NCBI RefSeq assembly: GCF_003054245.1 | Contig: NZ_QBKR01000002.1 | Coordinates: forward strand, 62,001 to 126,000 | Source: Melghirimyces profundicolus | GTDB lineage: Bacteria; Bacillota; Bacilli; Thermoactinomycetales; DSM-45169 | Reading direction: 5' to 3' | Length of the DNA: 64,000 nt | Shown here: positions 8,719 through 16,979 of the stretch, one piece after another | How positions within the stretch are numbered: the first letter of the stretch is position 1 | Layout of the letters: each line of letters starts with the position of its first letter | Program-made: the position numbers and the translations under genes | The notes under the pieces: generated by a model | Databases searched by the model: none | What the model was told of the DNA's origin: nothing | The model's input: the letters and a program-made list of their open reading frames with translations, nothing else

Positions 8719-9893
8719 CCCTTCCCCTCCTTTTTCTCTTCGTTCCGGATCGACCGCCGACCCAGGATCTCCCCTTCGGGTGTGATGACGACGGCTTCCA
8801 CCGTCAAAGGACGCCCCACCTTTTGCCGAACTTTTTGGACGATCGACAGGCAGAGAAGCTCAAAAAAAGACCGTTGCCCCAGAAGGCGCATCCGTGTCCC
8901 CACCTGATGGGCGGTGTTGGCTTTCCGGATCCGCCGGATTTCATCCGCCGCGACCCCCGCTTTTTTCGCGAGGTCCGCCAGAAACTCGAAATCGACGGAG
9001 ACGCGATGGGCGTGCAAATTCCCGTTCCCCCGGGCCGCTTTGGAGAACTTGCCCATCATCCCCACCAGGTTGATCCGGTCGACACCATGACGGCTTCGGC
9101 AGGCTCCCAGGGCGTCCCCCAGAAAATCCGCCATCTCGATGAAGGCCTCTTCGGGAAGATGGGGGTACATTCGCATCGCCGCCTTTTCGCTCCGCCCCCC
9201 GGTGGTCAGCACCAGCTCCCGGCACCCGTTGGCCGTCGCCACCCGGACAGCCTGCACCACACTGGCCCGGTAGGCGGAGGTGGAGTAGGGGCGGACGATC
9301 CCGGTCGTTCCCAGGATGGAGATGCCCCCGACGATTCCCAGGCGGCCGTTTAAGGTCTGCTTCGCCATTTCCTCCCCGCCCGGAACAGAGATCACCACTT
9401 CCACTCCCCGCCGCTCCAGCTCTGCGCCCGGCACCTCATTCACCGCCTGGCGGATCATCCGGCGAGGGACCGGGTTGATCGCGGCTTCCCCCACGGGAAC
9501 ACTCAGCCCGGGTTTGGTCACTCTGCCGACCCCGTCCCCGCCGTCCAATCCCACCCCCGGAGATTTCCGCCAGGTGACGGTGGCGACAATCCGCGCCCCG
9601 TGGGTGGCATCGGGGTCGTCTCCCCCGTCCTTCACCACTGCGCAGCGCGCCTGATTTGCATCGAATCCCGTCTCCTTCAATGGGAAGGAAACCCGGAACC
9701 CGGCCGGAAGAGGAATGTCCACCCGTTGGACCGGACACTGCCTGATCAGGGAAAGCAGCGCCCCTTTGGCGGCGGCGGCGGCACAAGCCCCGGTGGTGAA
9801 GCCGGTGCGCAAACGTTGGATCTTTCCCTGGACCTCCACCTCCACCCACCGGGTTTCGGAAGCGTGATCCAGGATTTGCGGCTCCTCATCCAT
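8715..9893 (-). CDS. cbiD: Cobalt-precorrin-5B C1-methyltransferase (CbiD)
   Basis: CbiD methylates C-1 of the corrin ring in the early-cobalt pathway, using SAM. The family hallmark RTGFTTGACAAAAAKGAL lies near residue 30, followed by DGGDDPDATHGARIVATV and the Gly-rich GVGRVTKPGL and AINPVPRRMI blocks; ILGTTGIVRPYS is around 200. I take ATG 9893 (MDEEPQ) with GGTGGGGAT upstream, giving 392 residues and an 8-nt overlap with cbiJ. A longer frame reaches ATG 9944 but lacks a ribosome site. Its presence argues for the anaerobic route, as the aerobic pathway uses CobF instead. Confidence 0.93.
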   Translation of the reverse strand: MDEEPQILDHASETRWVEVEVQGKIQRLRTGFTTGACAAAAAKGALLSLIRQCPVQRVDIPLPAGFRVSFPLKETGFDANQARCAVVKDGGDDPDATHGARIVATVTWRKSPGVGLDGGDGVGRVTKPGLSVPVGEAAINPVPRRMIRQAVNEVPGAELERRGVEVVISVPGGEEMAKQTLNGRLGIVGGISILGTTGIVRPYSTSAYRASVVQAVRVATANGCRELVLTTGGRSEKAAMRMYPHLPEEAFIEMADFLGDALGACRSRHGVDRINLVGMMGKFSKAARGNGNLHAHRVSVDFEFLADLAKKAGVAADEIRRIRKANTAHQVGTRMRLLGQRSFFELLCLSIVQKVRQKVGRPLTVEAVVITPEGEILGRRSIRNEEKKEGKG

Positions 9894-10668
9894 GGGGGAT
9901 CCCCACCTGTTCCTGTACCGATCGAACCAATTGGGAGCAGTCATGAAAGACGCGCATCCCCTCGGGCAGTGGAGGTCTTTCGACCACCACCACTTGAAGT
10001 CCCGCCGCCAGGGCGTCTTCGATTTTTTCCCGGATCCAGGCGAGCCCTCCGCTCTCTTTGGTGATCAGGACGTCGGCCGAAAAATGTCGCAGCATGGCGG
10101 CGTCGATTCCTCTGCCGAAAGGGCCCTGCATCGCCACGATGTTCGACTGATCGATCTCCCACTGGTCGCAGAGGCGCAGGTTTTCCACCGTTGGAAGCAG
10201 GCGGACCACCAACCGGACCCCCGGCGCCTTCGACAACCGCCGGGCATAGACGGGCAATCCTTTGCTCCCCGTGGTAAGAAAAACGGTTCCTCCCAGACGG
10301 GCCGCCAGGGAGGCCGCTTCCCGGTCGGAGGAAACCCGGTGCAGCCCGAAGCCGTCGGCCAGGTTTAAAGGGGGACGTTCCAGACGGTAACAGGGAATCC
10401 CCGCCGCCCGGGCCGCGTCCCGAACCGCGAAGTGAGCCTTCTCGGCGAAGGGGTGGGTCGCATCCACCAACAACCGTCCCCCCTTTTTCCGGATCCATTT
10501 CAAGAGCCCGCACCGGTCCAACCGCCCGGTTCGGACAGGGATGTGTTCCCGGCGGTAAACCCGGGCGGCGTGATCGGTCACTGTGGATACCTCCAAGGAC
10601 AGCCGGCACGCGTACAGGCGGCGGACCAGGTCATAAGCCTCCCCTGTGCCGGCCAACACCAGGATCAC
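9886..10668 (-). CDS. cbiJ: Precorrin-6A / cobalt-precorrin-6A reductase (CbiJ/CobK)
   Basis: This NAD(P)H-dependent enzyme reduces the corrin macrocycle. The first residues form the nucleotide-binding strand ILVLAGTGEAYDLVRRL; other family blocks are LLVDATHPFAEKAHFAVRDAA (about residue 65), FLTTGSKGL (about 133) and ADVLITKESGG (about 212). The frame is open far upstream inside cbiH, but the true start is GTG 10668, preceded by GGAGGGGA and overlapping the cbiH stop as GTGA. The product has 260 residues, normal for the family. Confidence 0.9.
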   Translation of the reverse strand: MILVLAGTGEAYDLVRRLYACRLSLEVSTVTDHAARVYRREHIPVRTGRLDRCGLLKWIRKKGGRLLVDATHPFAEKAHFAVRDAARAAGIPCYRLERPPLNLADGFGLHRVSSDREAASLAARLGGTVFLTTGSKGLPVYARRLSKAPGVRLVVRLLPTVENLRLCDQWEIDQSNIVAMQGPFGRGIDAAMLRHFSADVLITKESGGLAWIREKIEDALAAGLQVVVVERPPLPEGMRVFHDCSQLVRSVQEQVGIPHG

Positions 10669-11459
10669 GCTCTCCCCTCCTTTTTTTCGGAAACGGAAAG
10701 TGGATACCGTGCCCGATAACCTCTCGGGGTCAGCATTTTTCCCTCGTAAAAGACCGTGTGGGAGTTGCCGATCAGCACGGTGGTCAACATGTCGACCGGA
10801 TGGGAAAGCATTTGTGCCAGCACCGTGAGCCGGATCTCTTCCCCCTCGCGATAGGCGTTCCGGACCAGAGCCACCGGGGTCTCCCCCGAACGGTACCGAA
10901 GAAAAATGTCCTTCGCTTCCCGGATCGGTTCCACCCGACGCTTGCTGCGGGGATTGTATAAAGCGGTGACAAAATCCCCCGCCGCCGCCGCTTGCAGACG
11001 CCGCCGGATCACATCCCGCGGGGTGAGAAGATCGCTGAGGCTGACCGCGCAAAAATCATGCATCAGAGGCGCACCGACCCGGGCCGCGCAGGCCTGAAGC
11101 GCGGACACCCCCGGCACCACCTCCACGGCGGGGCCTTCTCTTTCCCGCCAGCCAGCTTCTTTCAACACCTCGAACACCAACCCGGCCATCGCGTAGATTC
11201 CCGGGTCCCCGCTGGAGATCACCGCCACCCGGTATCCGTCCATGGCATACCGGTACGCCTCCCGCGCCCGGTCCACTTCTTCCGTCAACTCCCGGGCGAT
11301 CACCCGTTGATCCCCCAGTTGCGGTTTCACCCTCTCCACATAACCGCGGTATCCGATCACCACCTCCGCCCCCTCGAGGGCTTCCGATGCCCGGGGGGTC
11401 ATCAACCCCGGATCCCCGGGTCCCAGGCCGATGATCCGAATCCCTCCCCTTTGGCTCAT
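10665..11459 (-). CDS. cbiH: Precorrin-3B / cobalt-precorrin-3 C17-methyltransferase (CbiH/CobJ)
   Basis: The 264-residue SAM-dependent methyltransferase acts at C-17 with ring contraction in the early-cobalt pathway. IIGLGPGDPGLMTPRA is the N-terminal tetrapyrrole-methylase signature, AVISSGDPGIYAMAGLVFE the second conserved block, and TALYNPRSKRR is a typical CbiH/CobJ segment near residue 167. ATG 11459 (MSQRGG) overlaps the cbiX stop as ATGA. The upstream in-frame extension encodes the His-rich cbiX tail in another frame and is not part of this gene. No ferredoxin-like extension is seen. Confidence 0.93.
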   Translation of the reverse strand: MSQRGGIRIIGLGPGDPGLMTPRASEALEGAEVVIGYRGYVERVKPQLGDQRVIARELTEEVDRAREAYRYAMDGYRVAVISSGDPGIYAMAGLVFEVLKEAGWREREGPAVEVVPGVSALQACAARVGAPLMHDFCAVSLSDLLTPRDVIRRRLQAAAAGDFVTALYNPRSKRRVEPIREAKDIFLRYRSGETPVALVRNAYREGEEIRLTVLAQMLSHPVDMLTTVLIGNSHTVFYEGKMLTPRGYRARYPLSVSEKKEGRA

Positions 11460-12340
11460 CCTTTCACCCCATGGGCCGTCTCTTCGTGGGAATGGCCGTG
11501 TCCGTGATGGTGATGGTGGTGGTGATGACCTCTCTTTCCGTAGCGATGCTCCGCCAGGTCCCGCATCCAATCATGGTCATAGGCCGTAAACGTGCCTTCG
11601 TGCGCCTCCGCCACCCGCTGCTCCAACACCTCCAGAACCAGGGGGTGAAGTCCGAAGTGGCGGGTCAGCTTAAAATCCACCGACGGGTGTTTCTCCCGAT
11701 GCTCCCGGGTGATCTTGGCGATCCGTTTGTACAACTTTCCGGTGAACAGAAAGTAAGGCAGCACCAGCACCCGCTTGGCCCCGAGACGAAGACAGCGGTC
11801 AATCCCCTGTTCCAGCCGGGGGTGGGTCAGTCCGATAAACGAACTCTCCACGGTCTCATAGGTCGTGCGTTCCCAAAGCATCCGGGCCAGCTTGAAAAAA
11901 TTGCTGTTGGCAACGGGATCGCTGCTTCCGCGGCCCACCATCAAAACGGCCGCCCCTTCGTTCTTCCCTGTGGGATCTTCGCCCGCCTCCCGCAGACATT
12001 GAAGGAGCACTTCCAGCATCTTTTCGTGAAAGCCCAGATGGGCGCCGTAACGAATGGAGAGCCCGGGATGCCGTTTCCCGGCGTTTTCCAGTTCCCTGGG
12101 AATGTCGTCGGTATAGTGGAGAGCGTCCAGCAGCATGATCGGAATCGCCGTCACCTCCGTCGCCCCCAGGGCCGCACACCGGTCCACGCCTTCCCGGACG
12201 TTGGGGGACTCAAATTCCAGAAAACAGAACTCCACCCGCCGGTCCGGCAGCCGCTGCCGCATCTTCTCCACCATTTCCCGGAACTCTTCACACCCCTCCG
12301 GGTCCCGGCTGCCGTGTCCGATCAGCAACGTCATCTTCAT
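11456..12340 (-). CDS. cbiX: Sirohydrochlorin cobaltochelatase (CbiX) with polyhistidine tail
   Basis: CbiX inserts Co(II) into sirohydrochlorin, the first committed step of the anaerobic route. The two-repeat, long form is present: repeat one begins LLIGHGSRDPEGCEEF (residues 5-20) and repeat two VLMVGRGSSDPVANSNFF (about 130). The C-terminus carries eight consecutive histidines at 272-279 followed by GHGHSH, a likely metal-holding tail known from other Bacillus-type CbiX proteins; the Fe-S type MXCXXC seen in some is not visible. ATG 12340 follows GGAGGGATGGATC and the gene overlaps cbiG by 53 nt. CbiX and CobN would insert cobalt at different stages, so one may be redundant. Confidence 0.93.
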   Translation of the reverse strand: MKMTLLIGHGSRDPEGCEEFREMVEKMRQRLPDRRVEFCFLEFESPNVREGVDRCAALGATEVTAIPIMLLDALHYTDDIPRELENAGKRHPGLSIRYGAHLGFHEKMLEVLLQCLREAGEDPTGKNEGAAVLMVGRGSSDPVANSNFFKLARMLWERTTYETVESSFIGLTHPRLEQGIDRCLRLGAKRVLVLPYFLFTGKLYKRIAKITREHREKHPSVDFKLTRHFGLHPLVLEVLEQRVAEAHEGTFTAYDHDWMRDLAEHRYGKRGHHHHHHHHGHGHSHEETAHGVKG

Positions 12341-13505
12341 GATCCATCCCTCCGGATCTGGTATTGATTTCCGCTCCCCCGCCGTACACGGCGATGGAAA
12401 GCGTCGCGTTTCGGCTCTTTTCCTTTTCCACCAGCAACCGGTCCGTCCCCGCGCTGAGCAGGGCCGCCGGCTGGCTGACGCCGCGGCTTCCCGTCACCCG
12501 GTAGACCACATCGGAAGGCTGCGGAATCGGGAGGCGGTTCAATGCCCCGGCTTCATAAAAATGGAGCGGCCAACCGTGGCGTTCCGCCAATTCCAGCAAC
12601 CCAGGCTCGTCCGATTTCAGGGTGATGCTGGACAAACTGCGAATACTGTCAAAGGCCAGCCGGTACCGGCTCATCACGTCCCGAATCAGGGACTCCAGCT
12701 CATCGGCGGAAGTCCCCCGGCTGCAGCCGATCCCCAGACAGAGGGACCGCGGGTGATAGACCGCCCCCTTTGAGCACAGCCGGCGCTCTTCCCCGGTCGG
12801 AAGACGGTGGGTGATGACCAGCCAGGCTTCCGCCCGTTCCGGGGCGGAAAGCGCCTCCCGGAAAGAGGAAAAACGAAGCCACCGGCCCGATTGAGCCTCC
12901 TCTTCCGGCAGCCAGTCCTCTTCGCCGCTTTCCTGAACCACTCCGATGGTTTCCCCGTTGATCACAGCGGCGCTCAACCGTGTCATGCCCGTGTCGTCAC
13001 CCGGCACCCAGCCCCGATCCCGATCCAATTCATCCACGGCCAGGGTTTCCTGCACCTCGGAGGCGGTGGTGATCACCGGCCGGGCCCCGAGCAGGTGACT
13101 CACTTCCCGGGTGAGCCGATTGGCCCCGCCCCGGTGGGCGGACAGCAGACTGACAGCATGACGGCTCCCTTCATCCACTGCCACCACGGCGGGATCCTCC
13201 TTCTTCCCCCGCAACAACGGCGCCAAGGTACGAACCGCCGCCCCCACCGCGACCCACATCACCCATCCGCGGTAGCGATGGAAGGTGGATTTCAACCACG
13301 ACCGGAGGGGCCCTTGATAGGGAATCAACCGACCTGCTCCATCTTCCATCGCTTGTCGGGTCTCACCGGCGAATTTCGAGGGAACGAAGGCATCGGCACG
13401 GGGCCATGCCCGCCGGAGACGGTCCAACTGGCGGCATCCGCGACGGGTCACCGCAAGCAGCGCGATTCCTTCCCCGTCACGGGCTTCTTGCACGGTTCGG
13501 TTCAT
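12288..13505 (-). CDS. cbiG: Cobalt-precorrin-5A hydrolase (CbiG)
   Basis: CbiG opens the ring-A acetate lactone and releases acetaldehyde, a step specific to the early-cobalt pathway. The N-terminal region (IALLAVTRRG, WVMWVAVGAAVRTLAPLL) and the central DPAVVAVDEGSRHAVSLLSAHRGGANRLT block (about residues 104-132) are diagnostic. The C-terminal CbiG_C domain contains LCLGIGCSRGTSADELESLI (about 245). 405 residues is slightly long; the last 17 codons overlap cbiX. ATG 13505 overlaps the cbiF stop as ATGA. Confidence 0.92.
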   Translation of the reverse strand: MNRTVQEARDGEGIALLAVTRRGCRQLDRLRRAWPRADAFVPSKFAGETRQAMEDGAGRLIPYQGPLRSWLKSTFHRYRGWVMWVAVGAAVRTLAPLLRGKKEDPAVVAVDEGSRHAVSLLSAHRGGANRLTREVSHLLGARPVITTASEVQETLAVDELDRDRGWVPGDDTGMTRLSAAVINGETIGVVQESGEEDWLPEEEAQSGRWLRFSSFREALSAPERAEAWLVITHRLPTGEERRLCSKGAVYHPRSLCLGIGCSRGTSADELESLIRDVMSRYRLAFDSIRSLSSITLKSDEPGLLELAERHGWPLHFYEAGALNRLPIPQPSDVVYRVTGSRGVSQPAALLSAGTDRLLVEKEKSRNATLSIAVYGGGAEINTRSGGMDHEDDVADRTRQPGPGGV

Positions 13506-14302
13506 CCCTCTTTCACCGTCGGCCGGAACAGGTGGGCATATTCCGGATCATAGAGCCGGGACCGGTGGGATTCCCCTGCCTCACCGGGATCCAGGGCCTT
13601 CCCGACGAGAATCATCGCGTGCCGGGTGATCCCCGCCTCCCGGATGCGGGATTCCAGGCGGGCCAGAGTGGTCCGGATCACGCGTTCCCCGGGCCAGGTC
13701 ACTTTTTCCGCCACCACCACCGGCGTCTCTTCGGGCAGCCCTGCTTCCCGCAGTTCCCCCGCCACTTTGTGGATCCGAGCCGCACTCAGAAAAATGGCCA
13801 ACGTCGCCGGGTGCCGGGCCAGCTCCCGCAACTCCGCCCCCTCGGGAACCGGGGATGCCCGTCCCCCCGTCCGGGTGAGAATCACTGTCTGGCTCACCTC
13901 CGGCACGGTCAGTTCCGCACCGACCCGGGCGGCAGCGGCAAAGGCGGAGCAAACCCCGGGCACGATCTCGAAGGGAATGCCGTGCTTGCGTAGACGCGCC
14001 ACCTGTTCCAGGATGGCGCCGTAGACGGTGGGATCCCCCGAATGAACCCGGGCGACCACCTGGTTTTTCCGGGCTGCTTCCACCATGATCTCCACCATTT
14101 CGTCCAAATGGAGATCCGCGCTCGAGATCTTCTCCGCCCCCGGCCGGGCCGCCTCCACCAACTCCTTGCTCACCAGGGAGCCGGCATACAGGACGACATC
14201 CGCTTCCTTCAGAATGTTCCATCCCCGGACCGTGATCAATTCTGGATCTCCGGGACCGGCGCCGATCAGATGGACGACGCCCCGCTTAACGGGTTGAGCC
14301 AC
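13502..14302 (-). CDS. cbiF: Precorrin-4 / cobalt-precorrin-4 C11-methyltransferase (CbiF/CobM)
   Basis: This 266-residue SAM-dependent tetrapyrrole methylase transfers a methyl group to C-11. VVHLIGAGPGDPELITVRG is at the N-terminus, ADVVLYAGSLV at about 33, VARVHSGDPTVYGAILEQ at about 83, and EIVPGVCSAFAAAARVGAELT is the CbiF/CobM substrate loop. The start is GTG 14302 with GGAGGGGGAAA upstream, overlapping the end of cbiL by 37 nt. The product feeds CbiG. Confidence 0.93.
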   Translation of the reverse strand: MAQPVKRGVVHLIGAGPGDPELITVRGWNILKEADVVLYAGSLVSKELVEAARPGAEKISSADLHLDEMVEIMVEAARKNQVVARVHSGDPTVYGAILEQVARLRKHGIPFEIVPGVCSAFAAAARVGAELTVPEVSQTVILTRTGGRASPVPEGAELRELARHPATLAIFLSAARIHKVAGELREAGLPEETPVVVAEKVTWPGERVIRTTLARLESRIREAGITRHAMILVGKALDPGEAGESHRSRLYDPEYAHLFRPTVKEG

Positions 14303-15033
14303 GGGCTTTCCCCCTCCTTTTCCCTTTTTTTGACGATCATCAGTGAGAAATAGGGCAACGCCATTCCCTTGAGGGACGTCACATCCCGGTGGATTTTTTC
14401 CCCGGGGGCGGAAACATGGCTGACCACACAGGCATCCGCCGCCAGATCCAGCCGGGTTAACAGGTTGATCATCCCGTCCAACAACCGGGCCACTTTCAAA
14501 ACGATCACCGTGTCATGAGTGAGAAGGATTTGTTCCATCCGCTCCCACTCCTCCGTCGCCGGAATCACCGCCAACCGCTGTTTCCCTTCAGCCAGAGGAA
14601 GGGTGAGACGGGCTGCGGTCCCGTGAACCGAAGAGACGCCGGGGACCGCTTCGACCGGAATGTGCGGGTTGAACCGGCGGATCCCCTTTTGAATGTGACC
14701 AAACGTGCTGTAGAAGAGAGGGTCCCCTTCCGTGATAAAGGCGACGTCTTTTCCCTGCTCCAATAACGGAAGCAGGCGAAGAACCGCTTCTTCTCTGTAC
14801 CGATCCCGCTCGTCGGGGTTACGTGTCATGGGAAAAAACATCCCGATATGCTCCTGATCCGCCGACGGAATCCAGGGTTTCACGATTCTGAGGGCGACAC
14901 TCTCCCCCCGGGCATTCACCGGATAAGCCAACACGGGGGCAGACCGGATCAACCGATGGCCCTGAAGGGTCAACCACTCCGGTTCCCCCGGACCGACACC
15001 GATGCCGTACAGCGTTCCCGGACGTCGTTTCAC
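14266..15033 (-). CDS. cbiL: Precorrin-2 / cobalt-factor II C20-methyltransferase (CbiL/CobI)
   Basis: The enzyme methylates C-20 of cobalt-factor II using SAM. Signature blocks are LYGIGVGPGEPEWLTLQGHRLI (residues 8-29), FITEGDPLFYSTFGHIQ (about 100) and VEAVPGVSSVHGTAARL. I start at GTG 15033, directly after GGAGGAGGAGAGGCGG and overlapping the cbiET stop as GTGA, giving 255 residues. The frame remains open upstream through cbiET but that part is antiparallel noise. The C-terminus overlaps cbiF. Confidence 0.92.
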   Translation of the reverse strand: MKRRPGTLYGIGVGPGEPEWLTLQGHRLIRSAPVLAYPVNARGESVALRIVKPWIPSADQEHIGMFFPMTRNPDERDRYREEAVLRLLPLLEQGKDVAFITEGDPLFYSTFGHIQKGIRRFNPHIPVEAVPGVSSVHGTAARLTLPLAEGKQRLAVIPATEEWERMEQILLTHDTVIVLKVARLLDGMINLLTRLDLAADACVVSHVSAPGEKIHRDVTSLKGMALPYFSLMIVKKREKEGESPWLNPLSGASSI

Positions 15034-16283
15034 CCCGCCTCTCCTCCTCCCGAACTCTTTTCGCCCGTCAGCAGAAAAACCGGCGTCAACGGCTCCAACC
15101 GGGTTTTTCCGGCGATGGGCCGGCTTCTGGAAACTTGCAACTGGATCAGATCCGGATCGAGTCCCAACTCCTGCAACCGTCGATAACCGGCCGTCGCGTT
15201 TTCCAGTGTGACGGCGTTCATCACCAATCGTCCGCCCGGGTTTAACCGCCCGGCACAGACGGACAGCAGGGGGTCCAACCGTCCTCCAGACCCGCCGATA
15301 AAAACCGCGTCGGGATTTTCCAAGGATTCCAGCACTTCCGGCGCTTCCCCGTGAACGACGTGCAGGGATCGCCGGAGACGGCGGGCGTTTTCCCGGATGT
15401 TTTCCACGTCTTGGGCATTCCGTTCCACGGCGTATACCCGCCCTTCTTCCCCGATCACCCCCCGCGCTTCCAAACCGACGGAACCGGAGCCCGCACCGAT
15501 GTCCCATAGGACACAGGTCTTTGACAGACCCAGCCGGGCCAGCACGACGGCCCGGACCTCCCGCTTGGTGAGCTGTCCCTTCATCGGCGCCCGTTGGGCA
15601 AAATTCCCGTCCTTGATCCCCAGCACCGGCTCCGGTTTCCGGATCGGTTCCGGCTCCCGCCCGGGCAGGCGTCGGATCAGCACCACATTCAAGGGAGCGA
15701 AGGTCTTTTCCGCCGCCTCTTCCAGATCCCACTCCGTCACCTTCTCCCCGGGGGCTCCCAGGTTCTCCCCCACCACCATTCGGCGGTTTTGAATCCCCTG
15801 ATCGAGGAGGCGACGGGCGATCGCCCCCGGATGATGAACCGGGTCGGTCAGAAGCACCACCTTGGGATGCCGCCTCACCCAATCCGTGAGACCGCAGGCG
15901 GAACGCCCGTGAACGCTGGCCAAAAAGGCGTCGTGCCAAGACTCCCGGATCCGGGCGAACAGGAGCTGGATGCAACTGAGGTGGGGATGGACATTCAGAT
16001 GCTCCCGCCCCACATGGCGGTAGAGGTAGTCGGCCACTCCGAAGAAGTTGGGATCCCCCGTCGCCAGCACCACCTGCCTTTGCTGCCTGTATTTTAAGAG
16101 CAGACGGGCGATTTCCGGAAGATTGGAGCCGATGGTCACCCGCACCCCGTCCCCTTCCGGGAACATATTCAATAAGCGGCGCCCCCCGTACAGCCGTTCA
16201 CACTGGGCGATTTTCATGCGGAGGTGTGGTGCAAGACCCGCCGCACCATCCGCCCCGACTCCGATTACATCGATGGGAGGCAT
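15030..16283 (-). CDS. cbiET: Bifunctional precorrin-6Y C5,15-methyltransferase / decarboxylase (CbiET, CobL-type)
   Basis: A single 417-residue protein combines the CbiE methylase (residues 1-200, VIGVGADGAAGLAP, LATGDPNFFGVADYL) with the CbiT class-I methyltransferase (about 215-400, VLWDIGAGSGSVGLEA, AVERNAQDVENI, FIGGSGGRLDPLL). The fusion is the CobL-type arrangement; many anaerobic-route clusters have two genes. Two ATGs compete: ATG 16283 lies 6 nt after the GGGGAGGG ribosome site, while ATG 16289 directly abuts it, so 16283 is preferred. It overlaps cbiC by 19 nt. Confidence 0.93.
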   Translation of the reverse strand: MPPIDVIGVGADGAAGLAPHLRMKIAQCERLYGGRRLLNMFPEGDGVRVTIGSNLPEIARLLLKYRQQRQVVLATGDPNFFGVADYLYRHVGREHLNVHPHLSCIQLLFARIRESWHDAFLASVHGRSACGLTDWVRRHPKVVLLTDPVHHPGAIARRLLDQGIQNRRMVVGENLGAPGEKVTEWDLEEAAEKTFAPLNVVLIRRLPGREPEPIRKPEPVLGIKDGNFAQRAPMKGQLTKREVRAVVLARLGLSKTCVLWDIGAGSGSVGLEARGVIGEEGRVYAVERNAQDVENIRENARRLRRSLHVVHGEAPEVLESLENPDAVFIGGSGGRLDPLLSVCAGRLNPGGRLVMNAVTLENATAGYRRLQELGLDPDLIQLQVSRSRPIAGKTRLEPLTPVFLLTGEKSSGGGEAG

Positions 16284-16963
16284 CCGCATCCCTCCCCGCG
16301 GGAGTGCGTCGCCATTCGGGCCAAGGCGTTCACCGCCGCCGAAGCGGCGGAACTTCCGCCTTTTCTCCCCCGGTTGGTGATCCAGGGAACTTCCGTCATC
16401 CTTTGCAGTTCTTCCTTGGATTCTTCCACGGAGACGAATCCGACGGGAAGACCCATGATCAGCGCCGGCCGGATCCCCTCCTCCCGCACGAGCCGGATCA
16501 GTTCCACCAACGCGGTCGGAGCGTTTCCCACCACGGCGAGCGCTCCCTCCAAATCAGCCGCGGACAGACGCATCGCCGCCATGGATCGCGTTATCCCTTC
16601 CCTCAGGGCCAGATCCGCCGCCTCCGGGTCGCGGATCCGGCAGACCACCCGGTTGCCCGGGCCATGCAGTTGGGACTCCACACCGGCTTTGACCATGTTC
16701 ACGTCGGTCACGAGCCTCTTTCCCTCCCGGAGGGCCCGGATGCCCGTCTCCACTGCACCGGGATGAAAGAGCAACCCCATACCCAGGTCAAAGTCGGCCG
16801 TGGCATGGATGATCCGCCGGACGATGTTCCATTGCCGCGGTGAAAAGGAGTGCGAACCCGCTTCCCGGTCGATGATGGAAAAACTTTGTTCGTATATGCT
16901 CGCCGGATCCAGTTCCGGTTGAAAATCCTGCAACCTTCCCAATTTCCCACCTCCCCAAGACAT
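16265..16963 (-). CDS. cbiC: Precorrin-8X / cobalt-precorrin-8 methylmutase (CbiC/CobH)
   Basis: CbiC moves the methyl group from C-11 to C-12, giving (cobalt-)cobyrinic acid. Family blocks are PASIYEQSFSIID (about residue 26), RRIIHATADFDLG with the catalytic His (about 53-65), and ALIMGLPVGFVSVEESKEEL (about 180). I take ATG 16963 because GGGGGTG ends 9 nt before it; ATG 16972 is too close to that site. This gives 232 residues, a little longer than average. The gene follows the metal permease by 16 nt. Confidence 0.92.
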   Translation of the reverse strand: MSWGGGKLGRLQDFQPELDPASIYEQSFSIIDREAGSHSFSPRQWNIVRRIIHATADFDLGMGLLFHPGAVETGIRALREGKRLVTDVNMVKAGVESQLHGPGNRVVCRIRDPEAADLALREGITRSMAAMRLSAADLEGALAVVGNAPTALVELIRLVREEGIRPALIMGLPVGFVSVEESKEELQRMTEVPWITNRGRKGGSSAASAAVNALARMATHSRGEGCGCLPSM

Positions 16964-16979
16964 TGGAACCATCACCCCC

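Noticed and set aside
11486-11540. The CAT/CAC-rich stretch as a simple-sequence or CRISPR-like repeat
   Set aside because: It is simply the polyhistidine codons of cbiX in reverse; no spacers or repeated units elsewhere.
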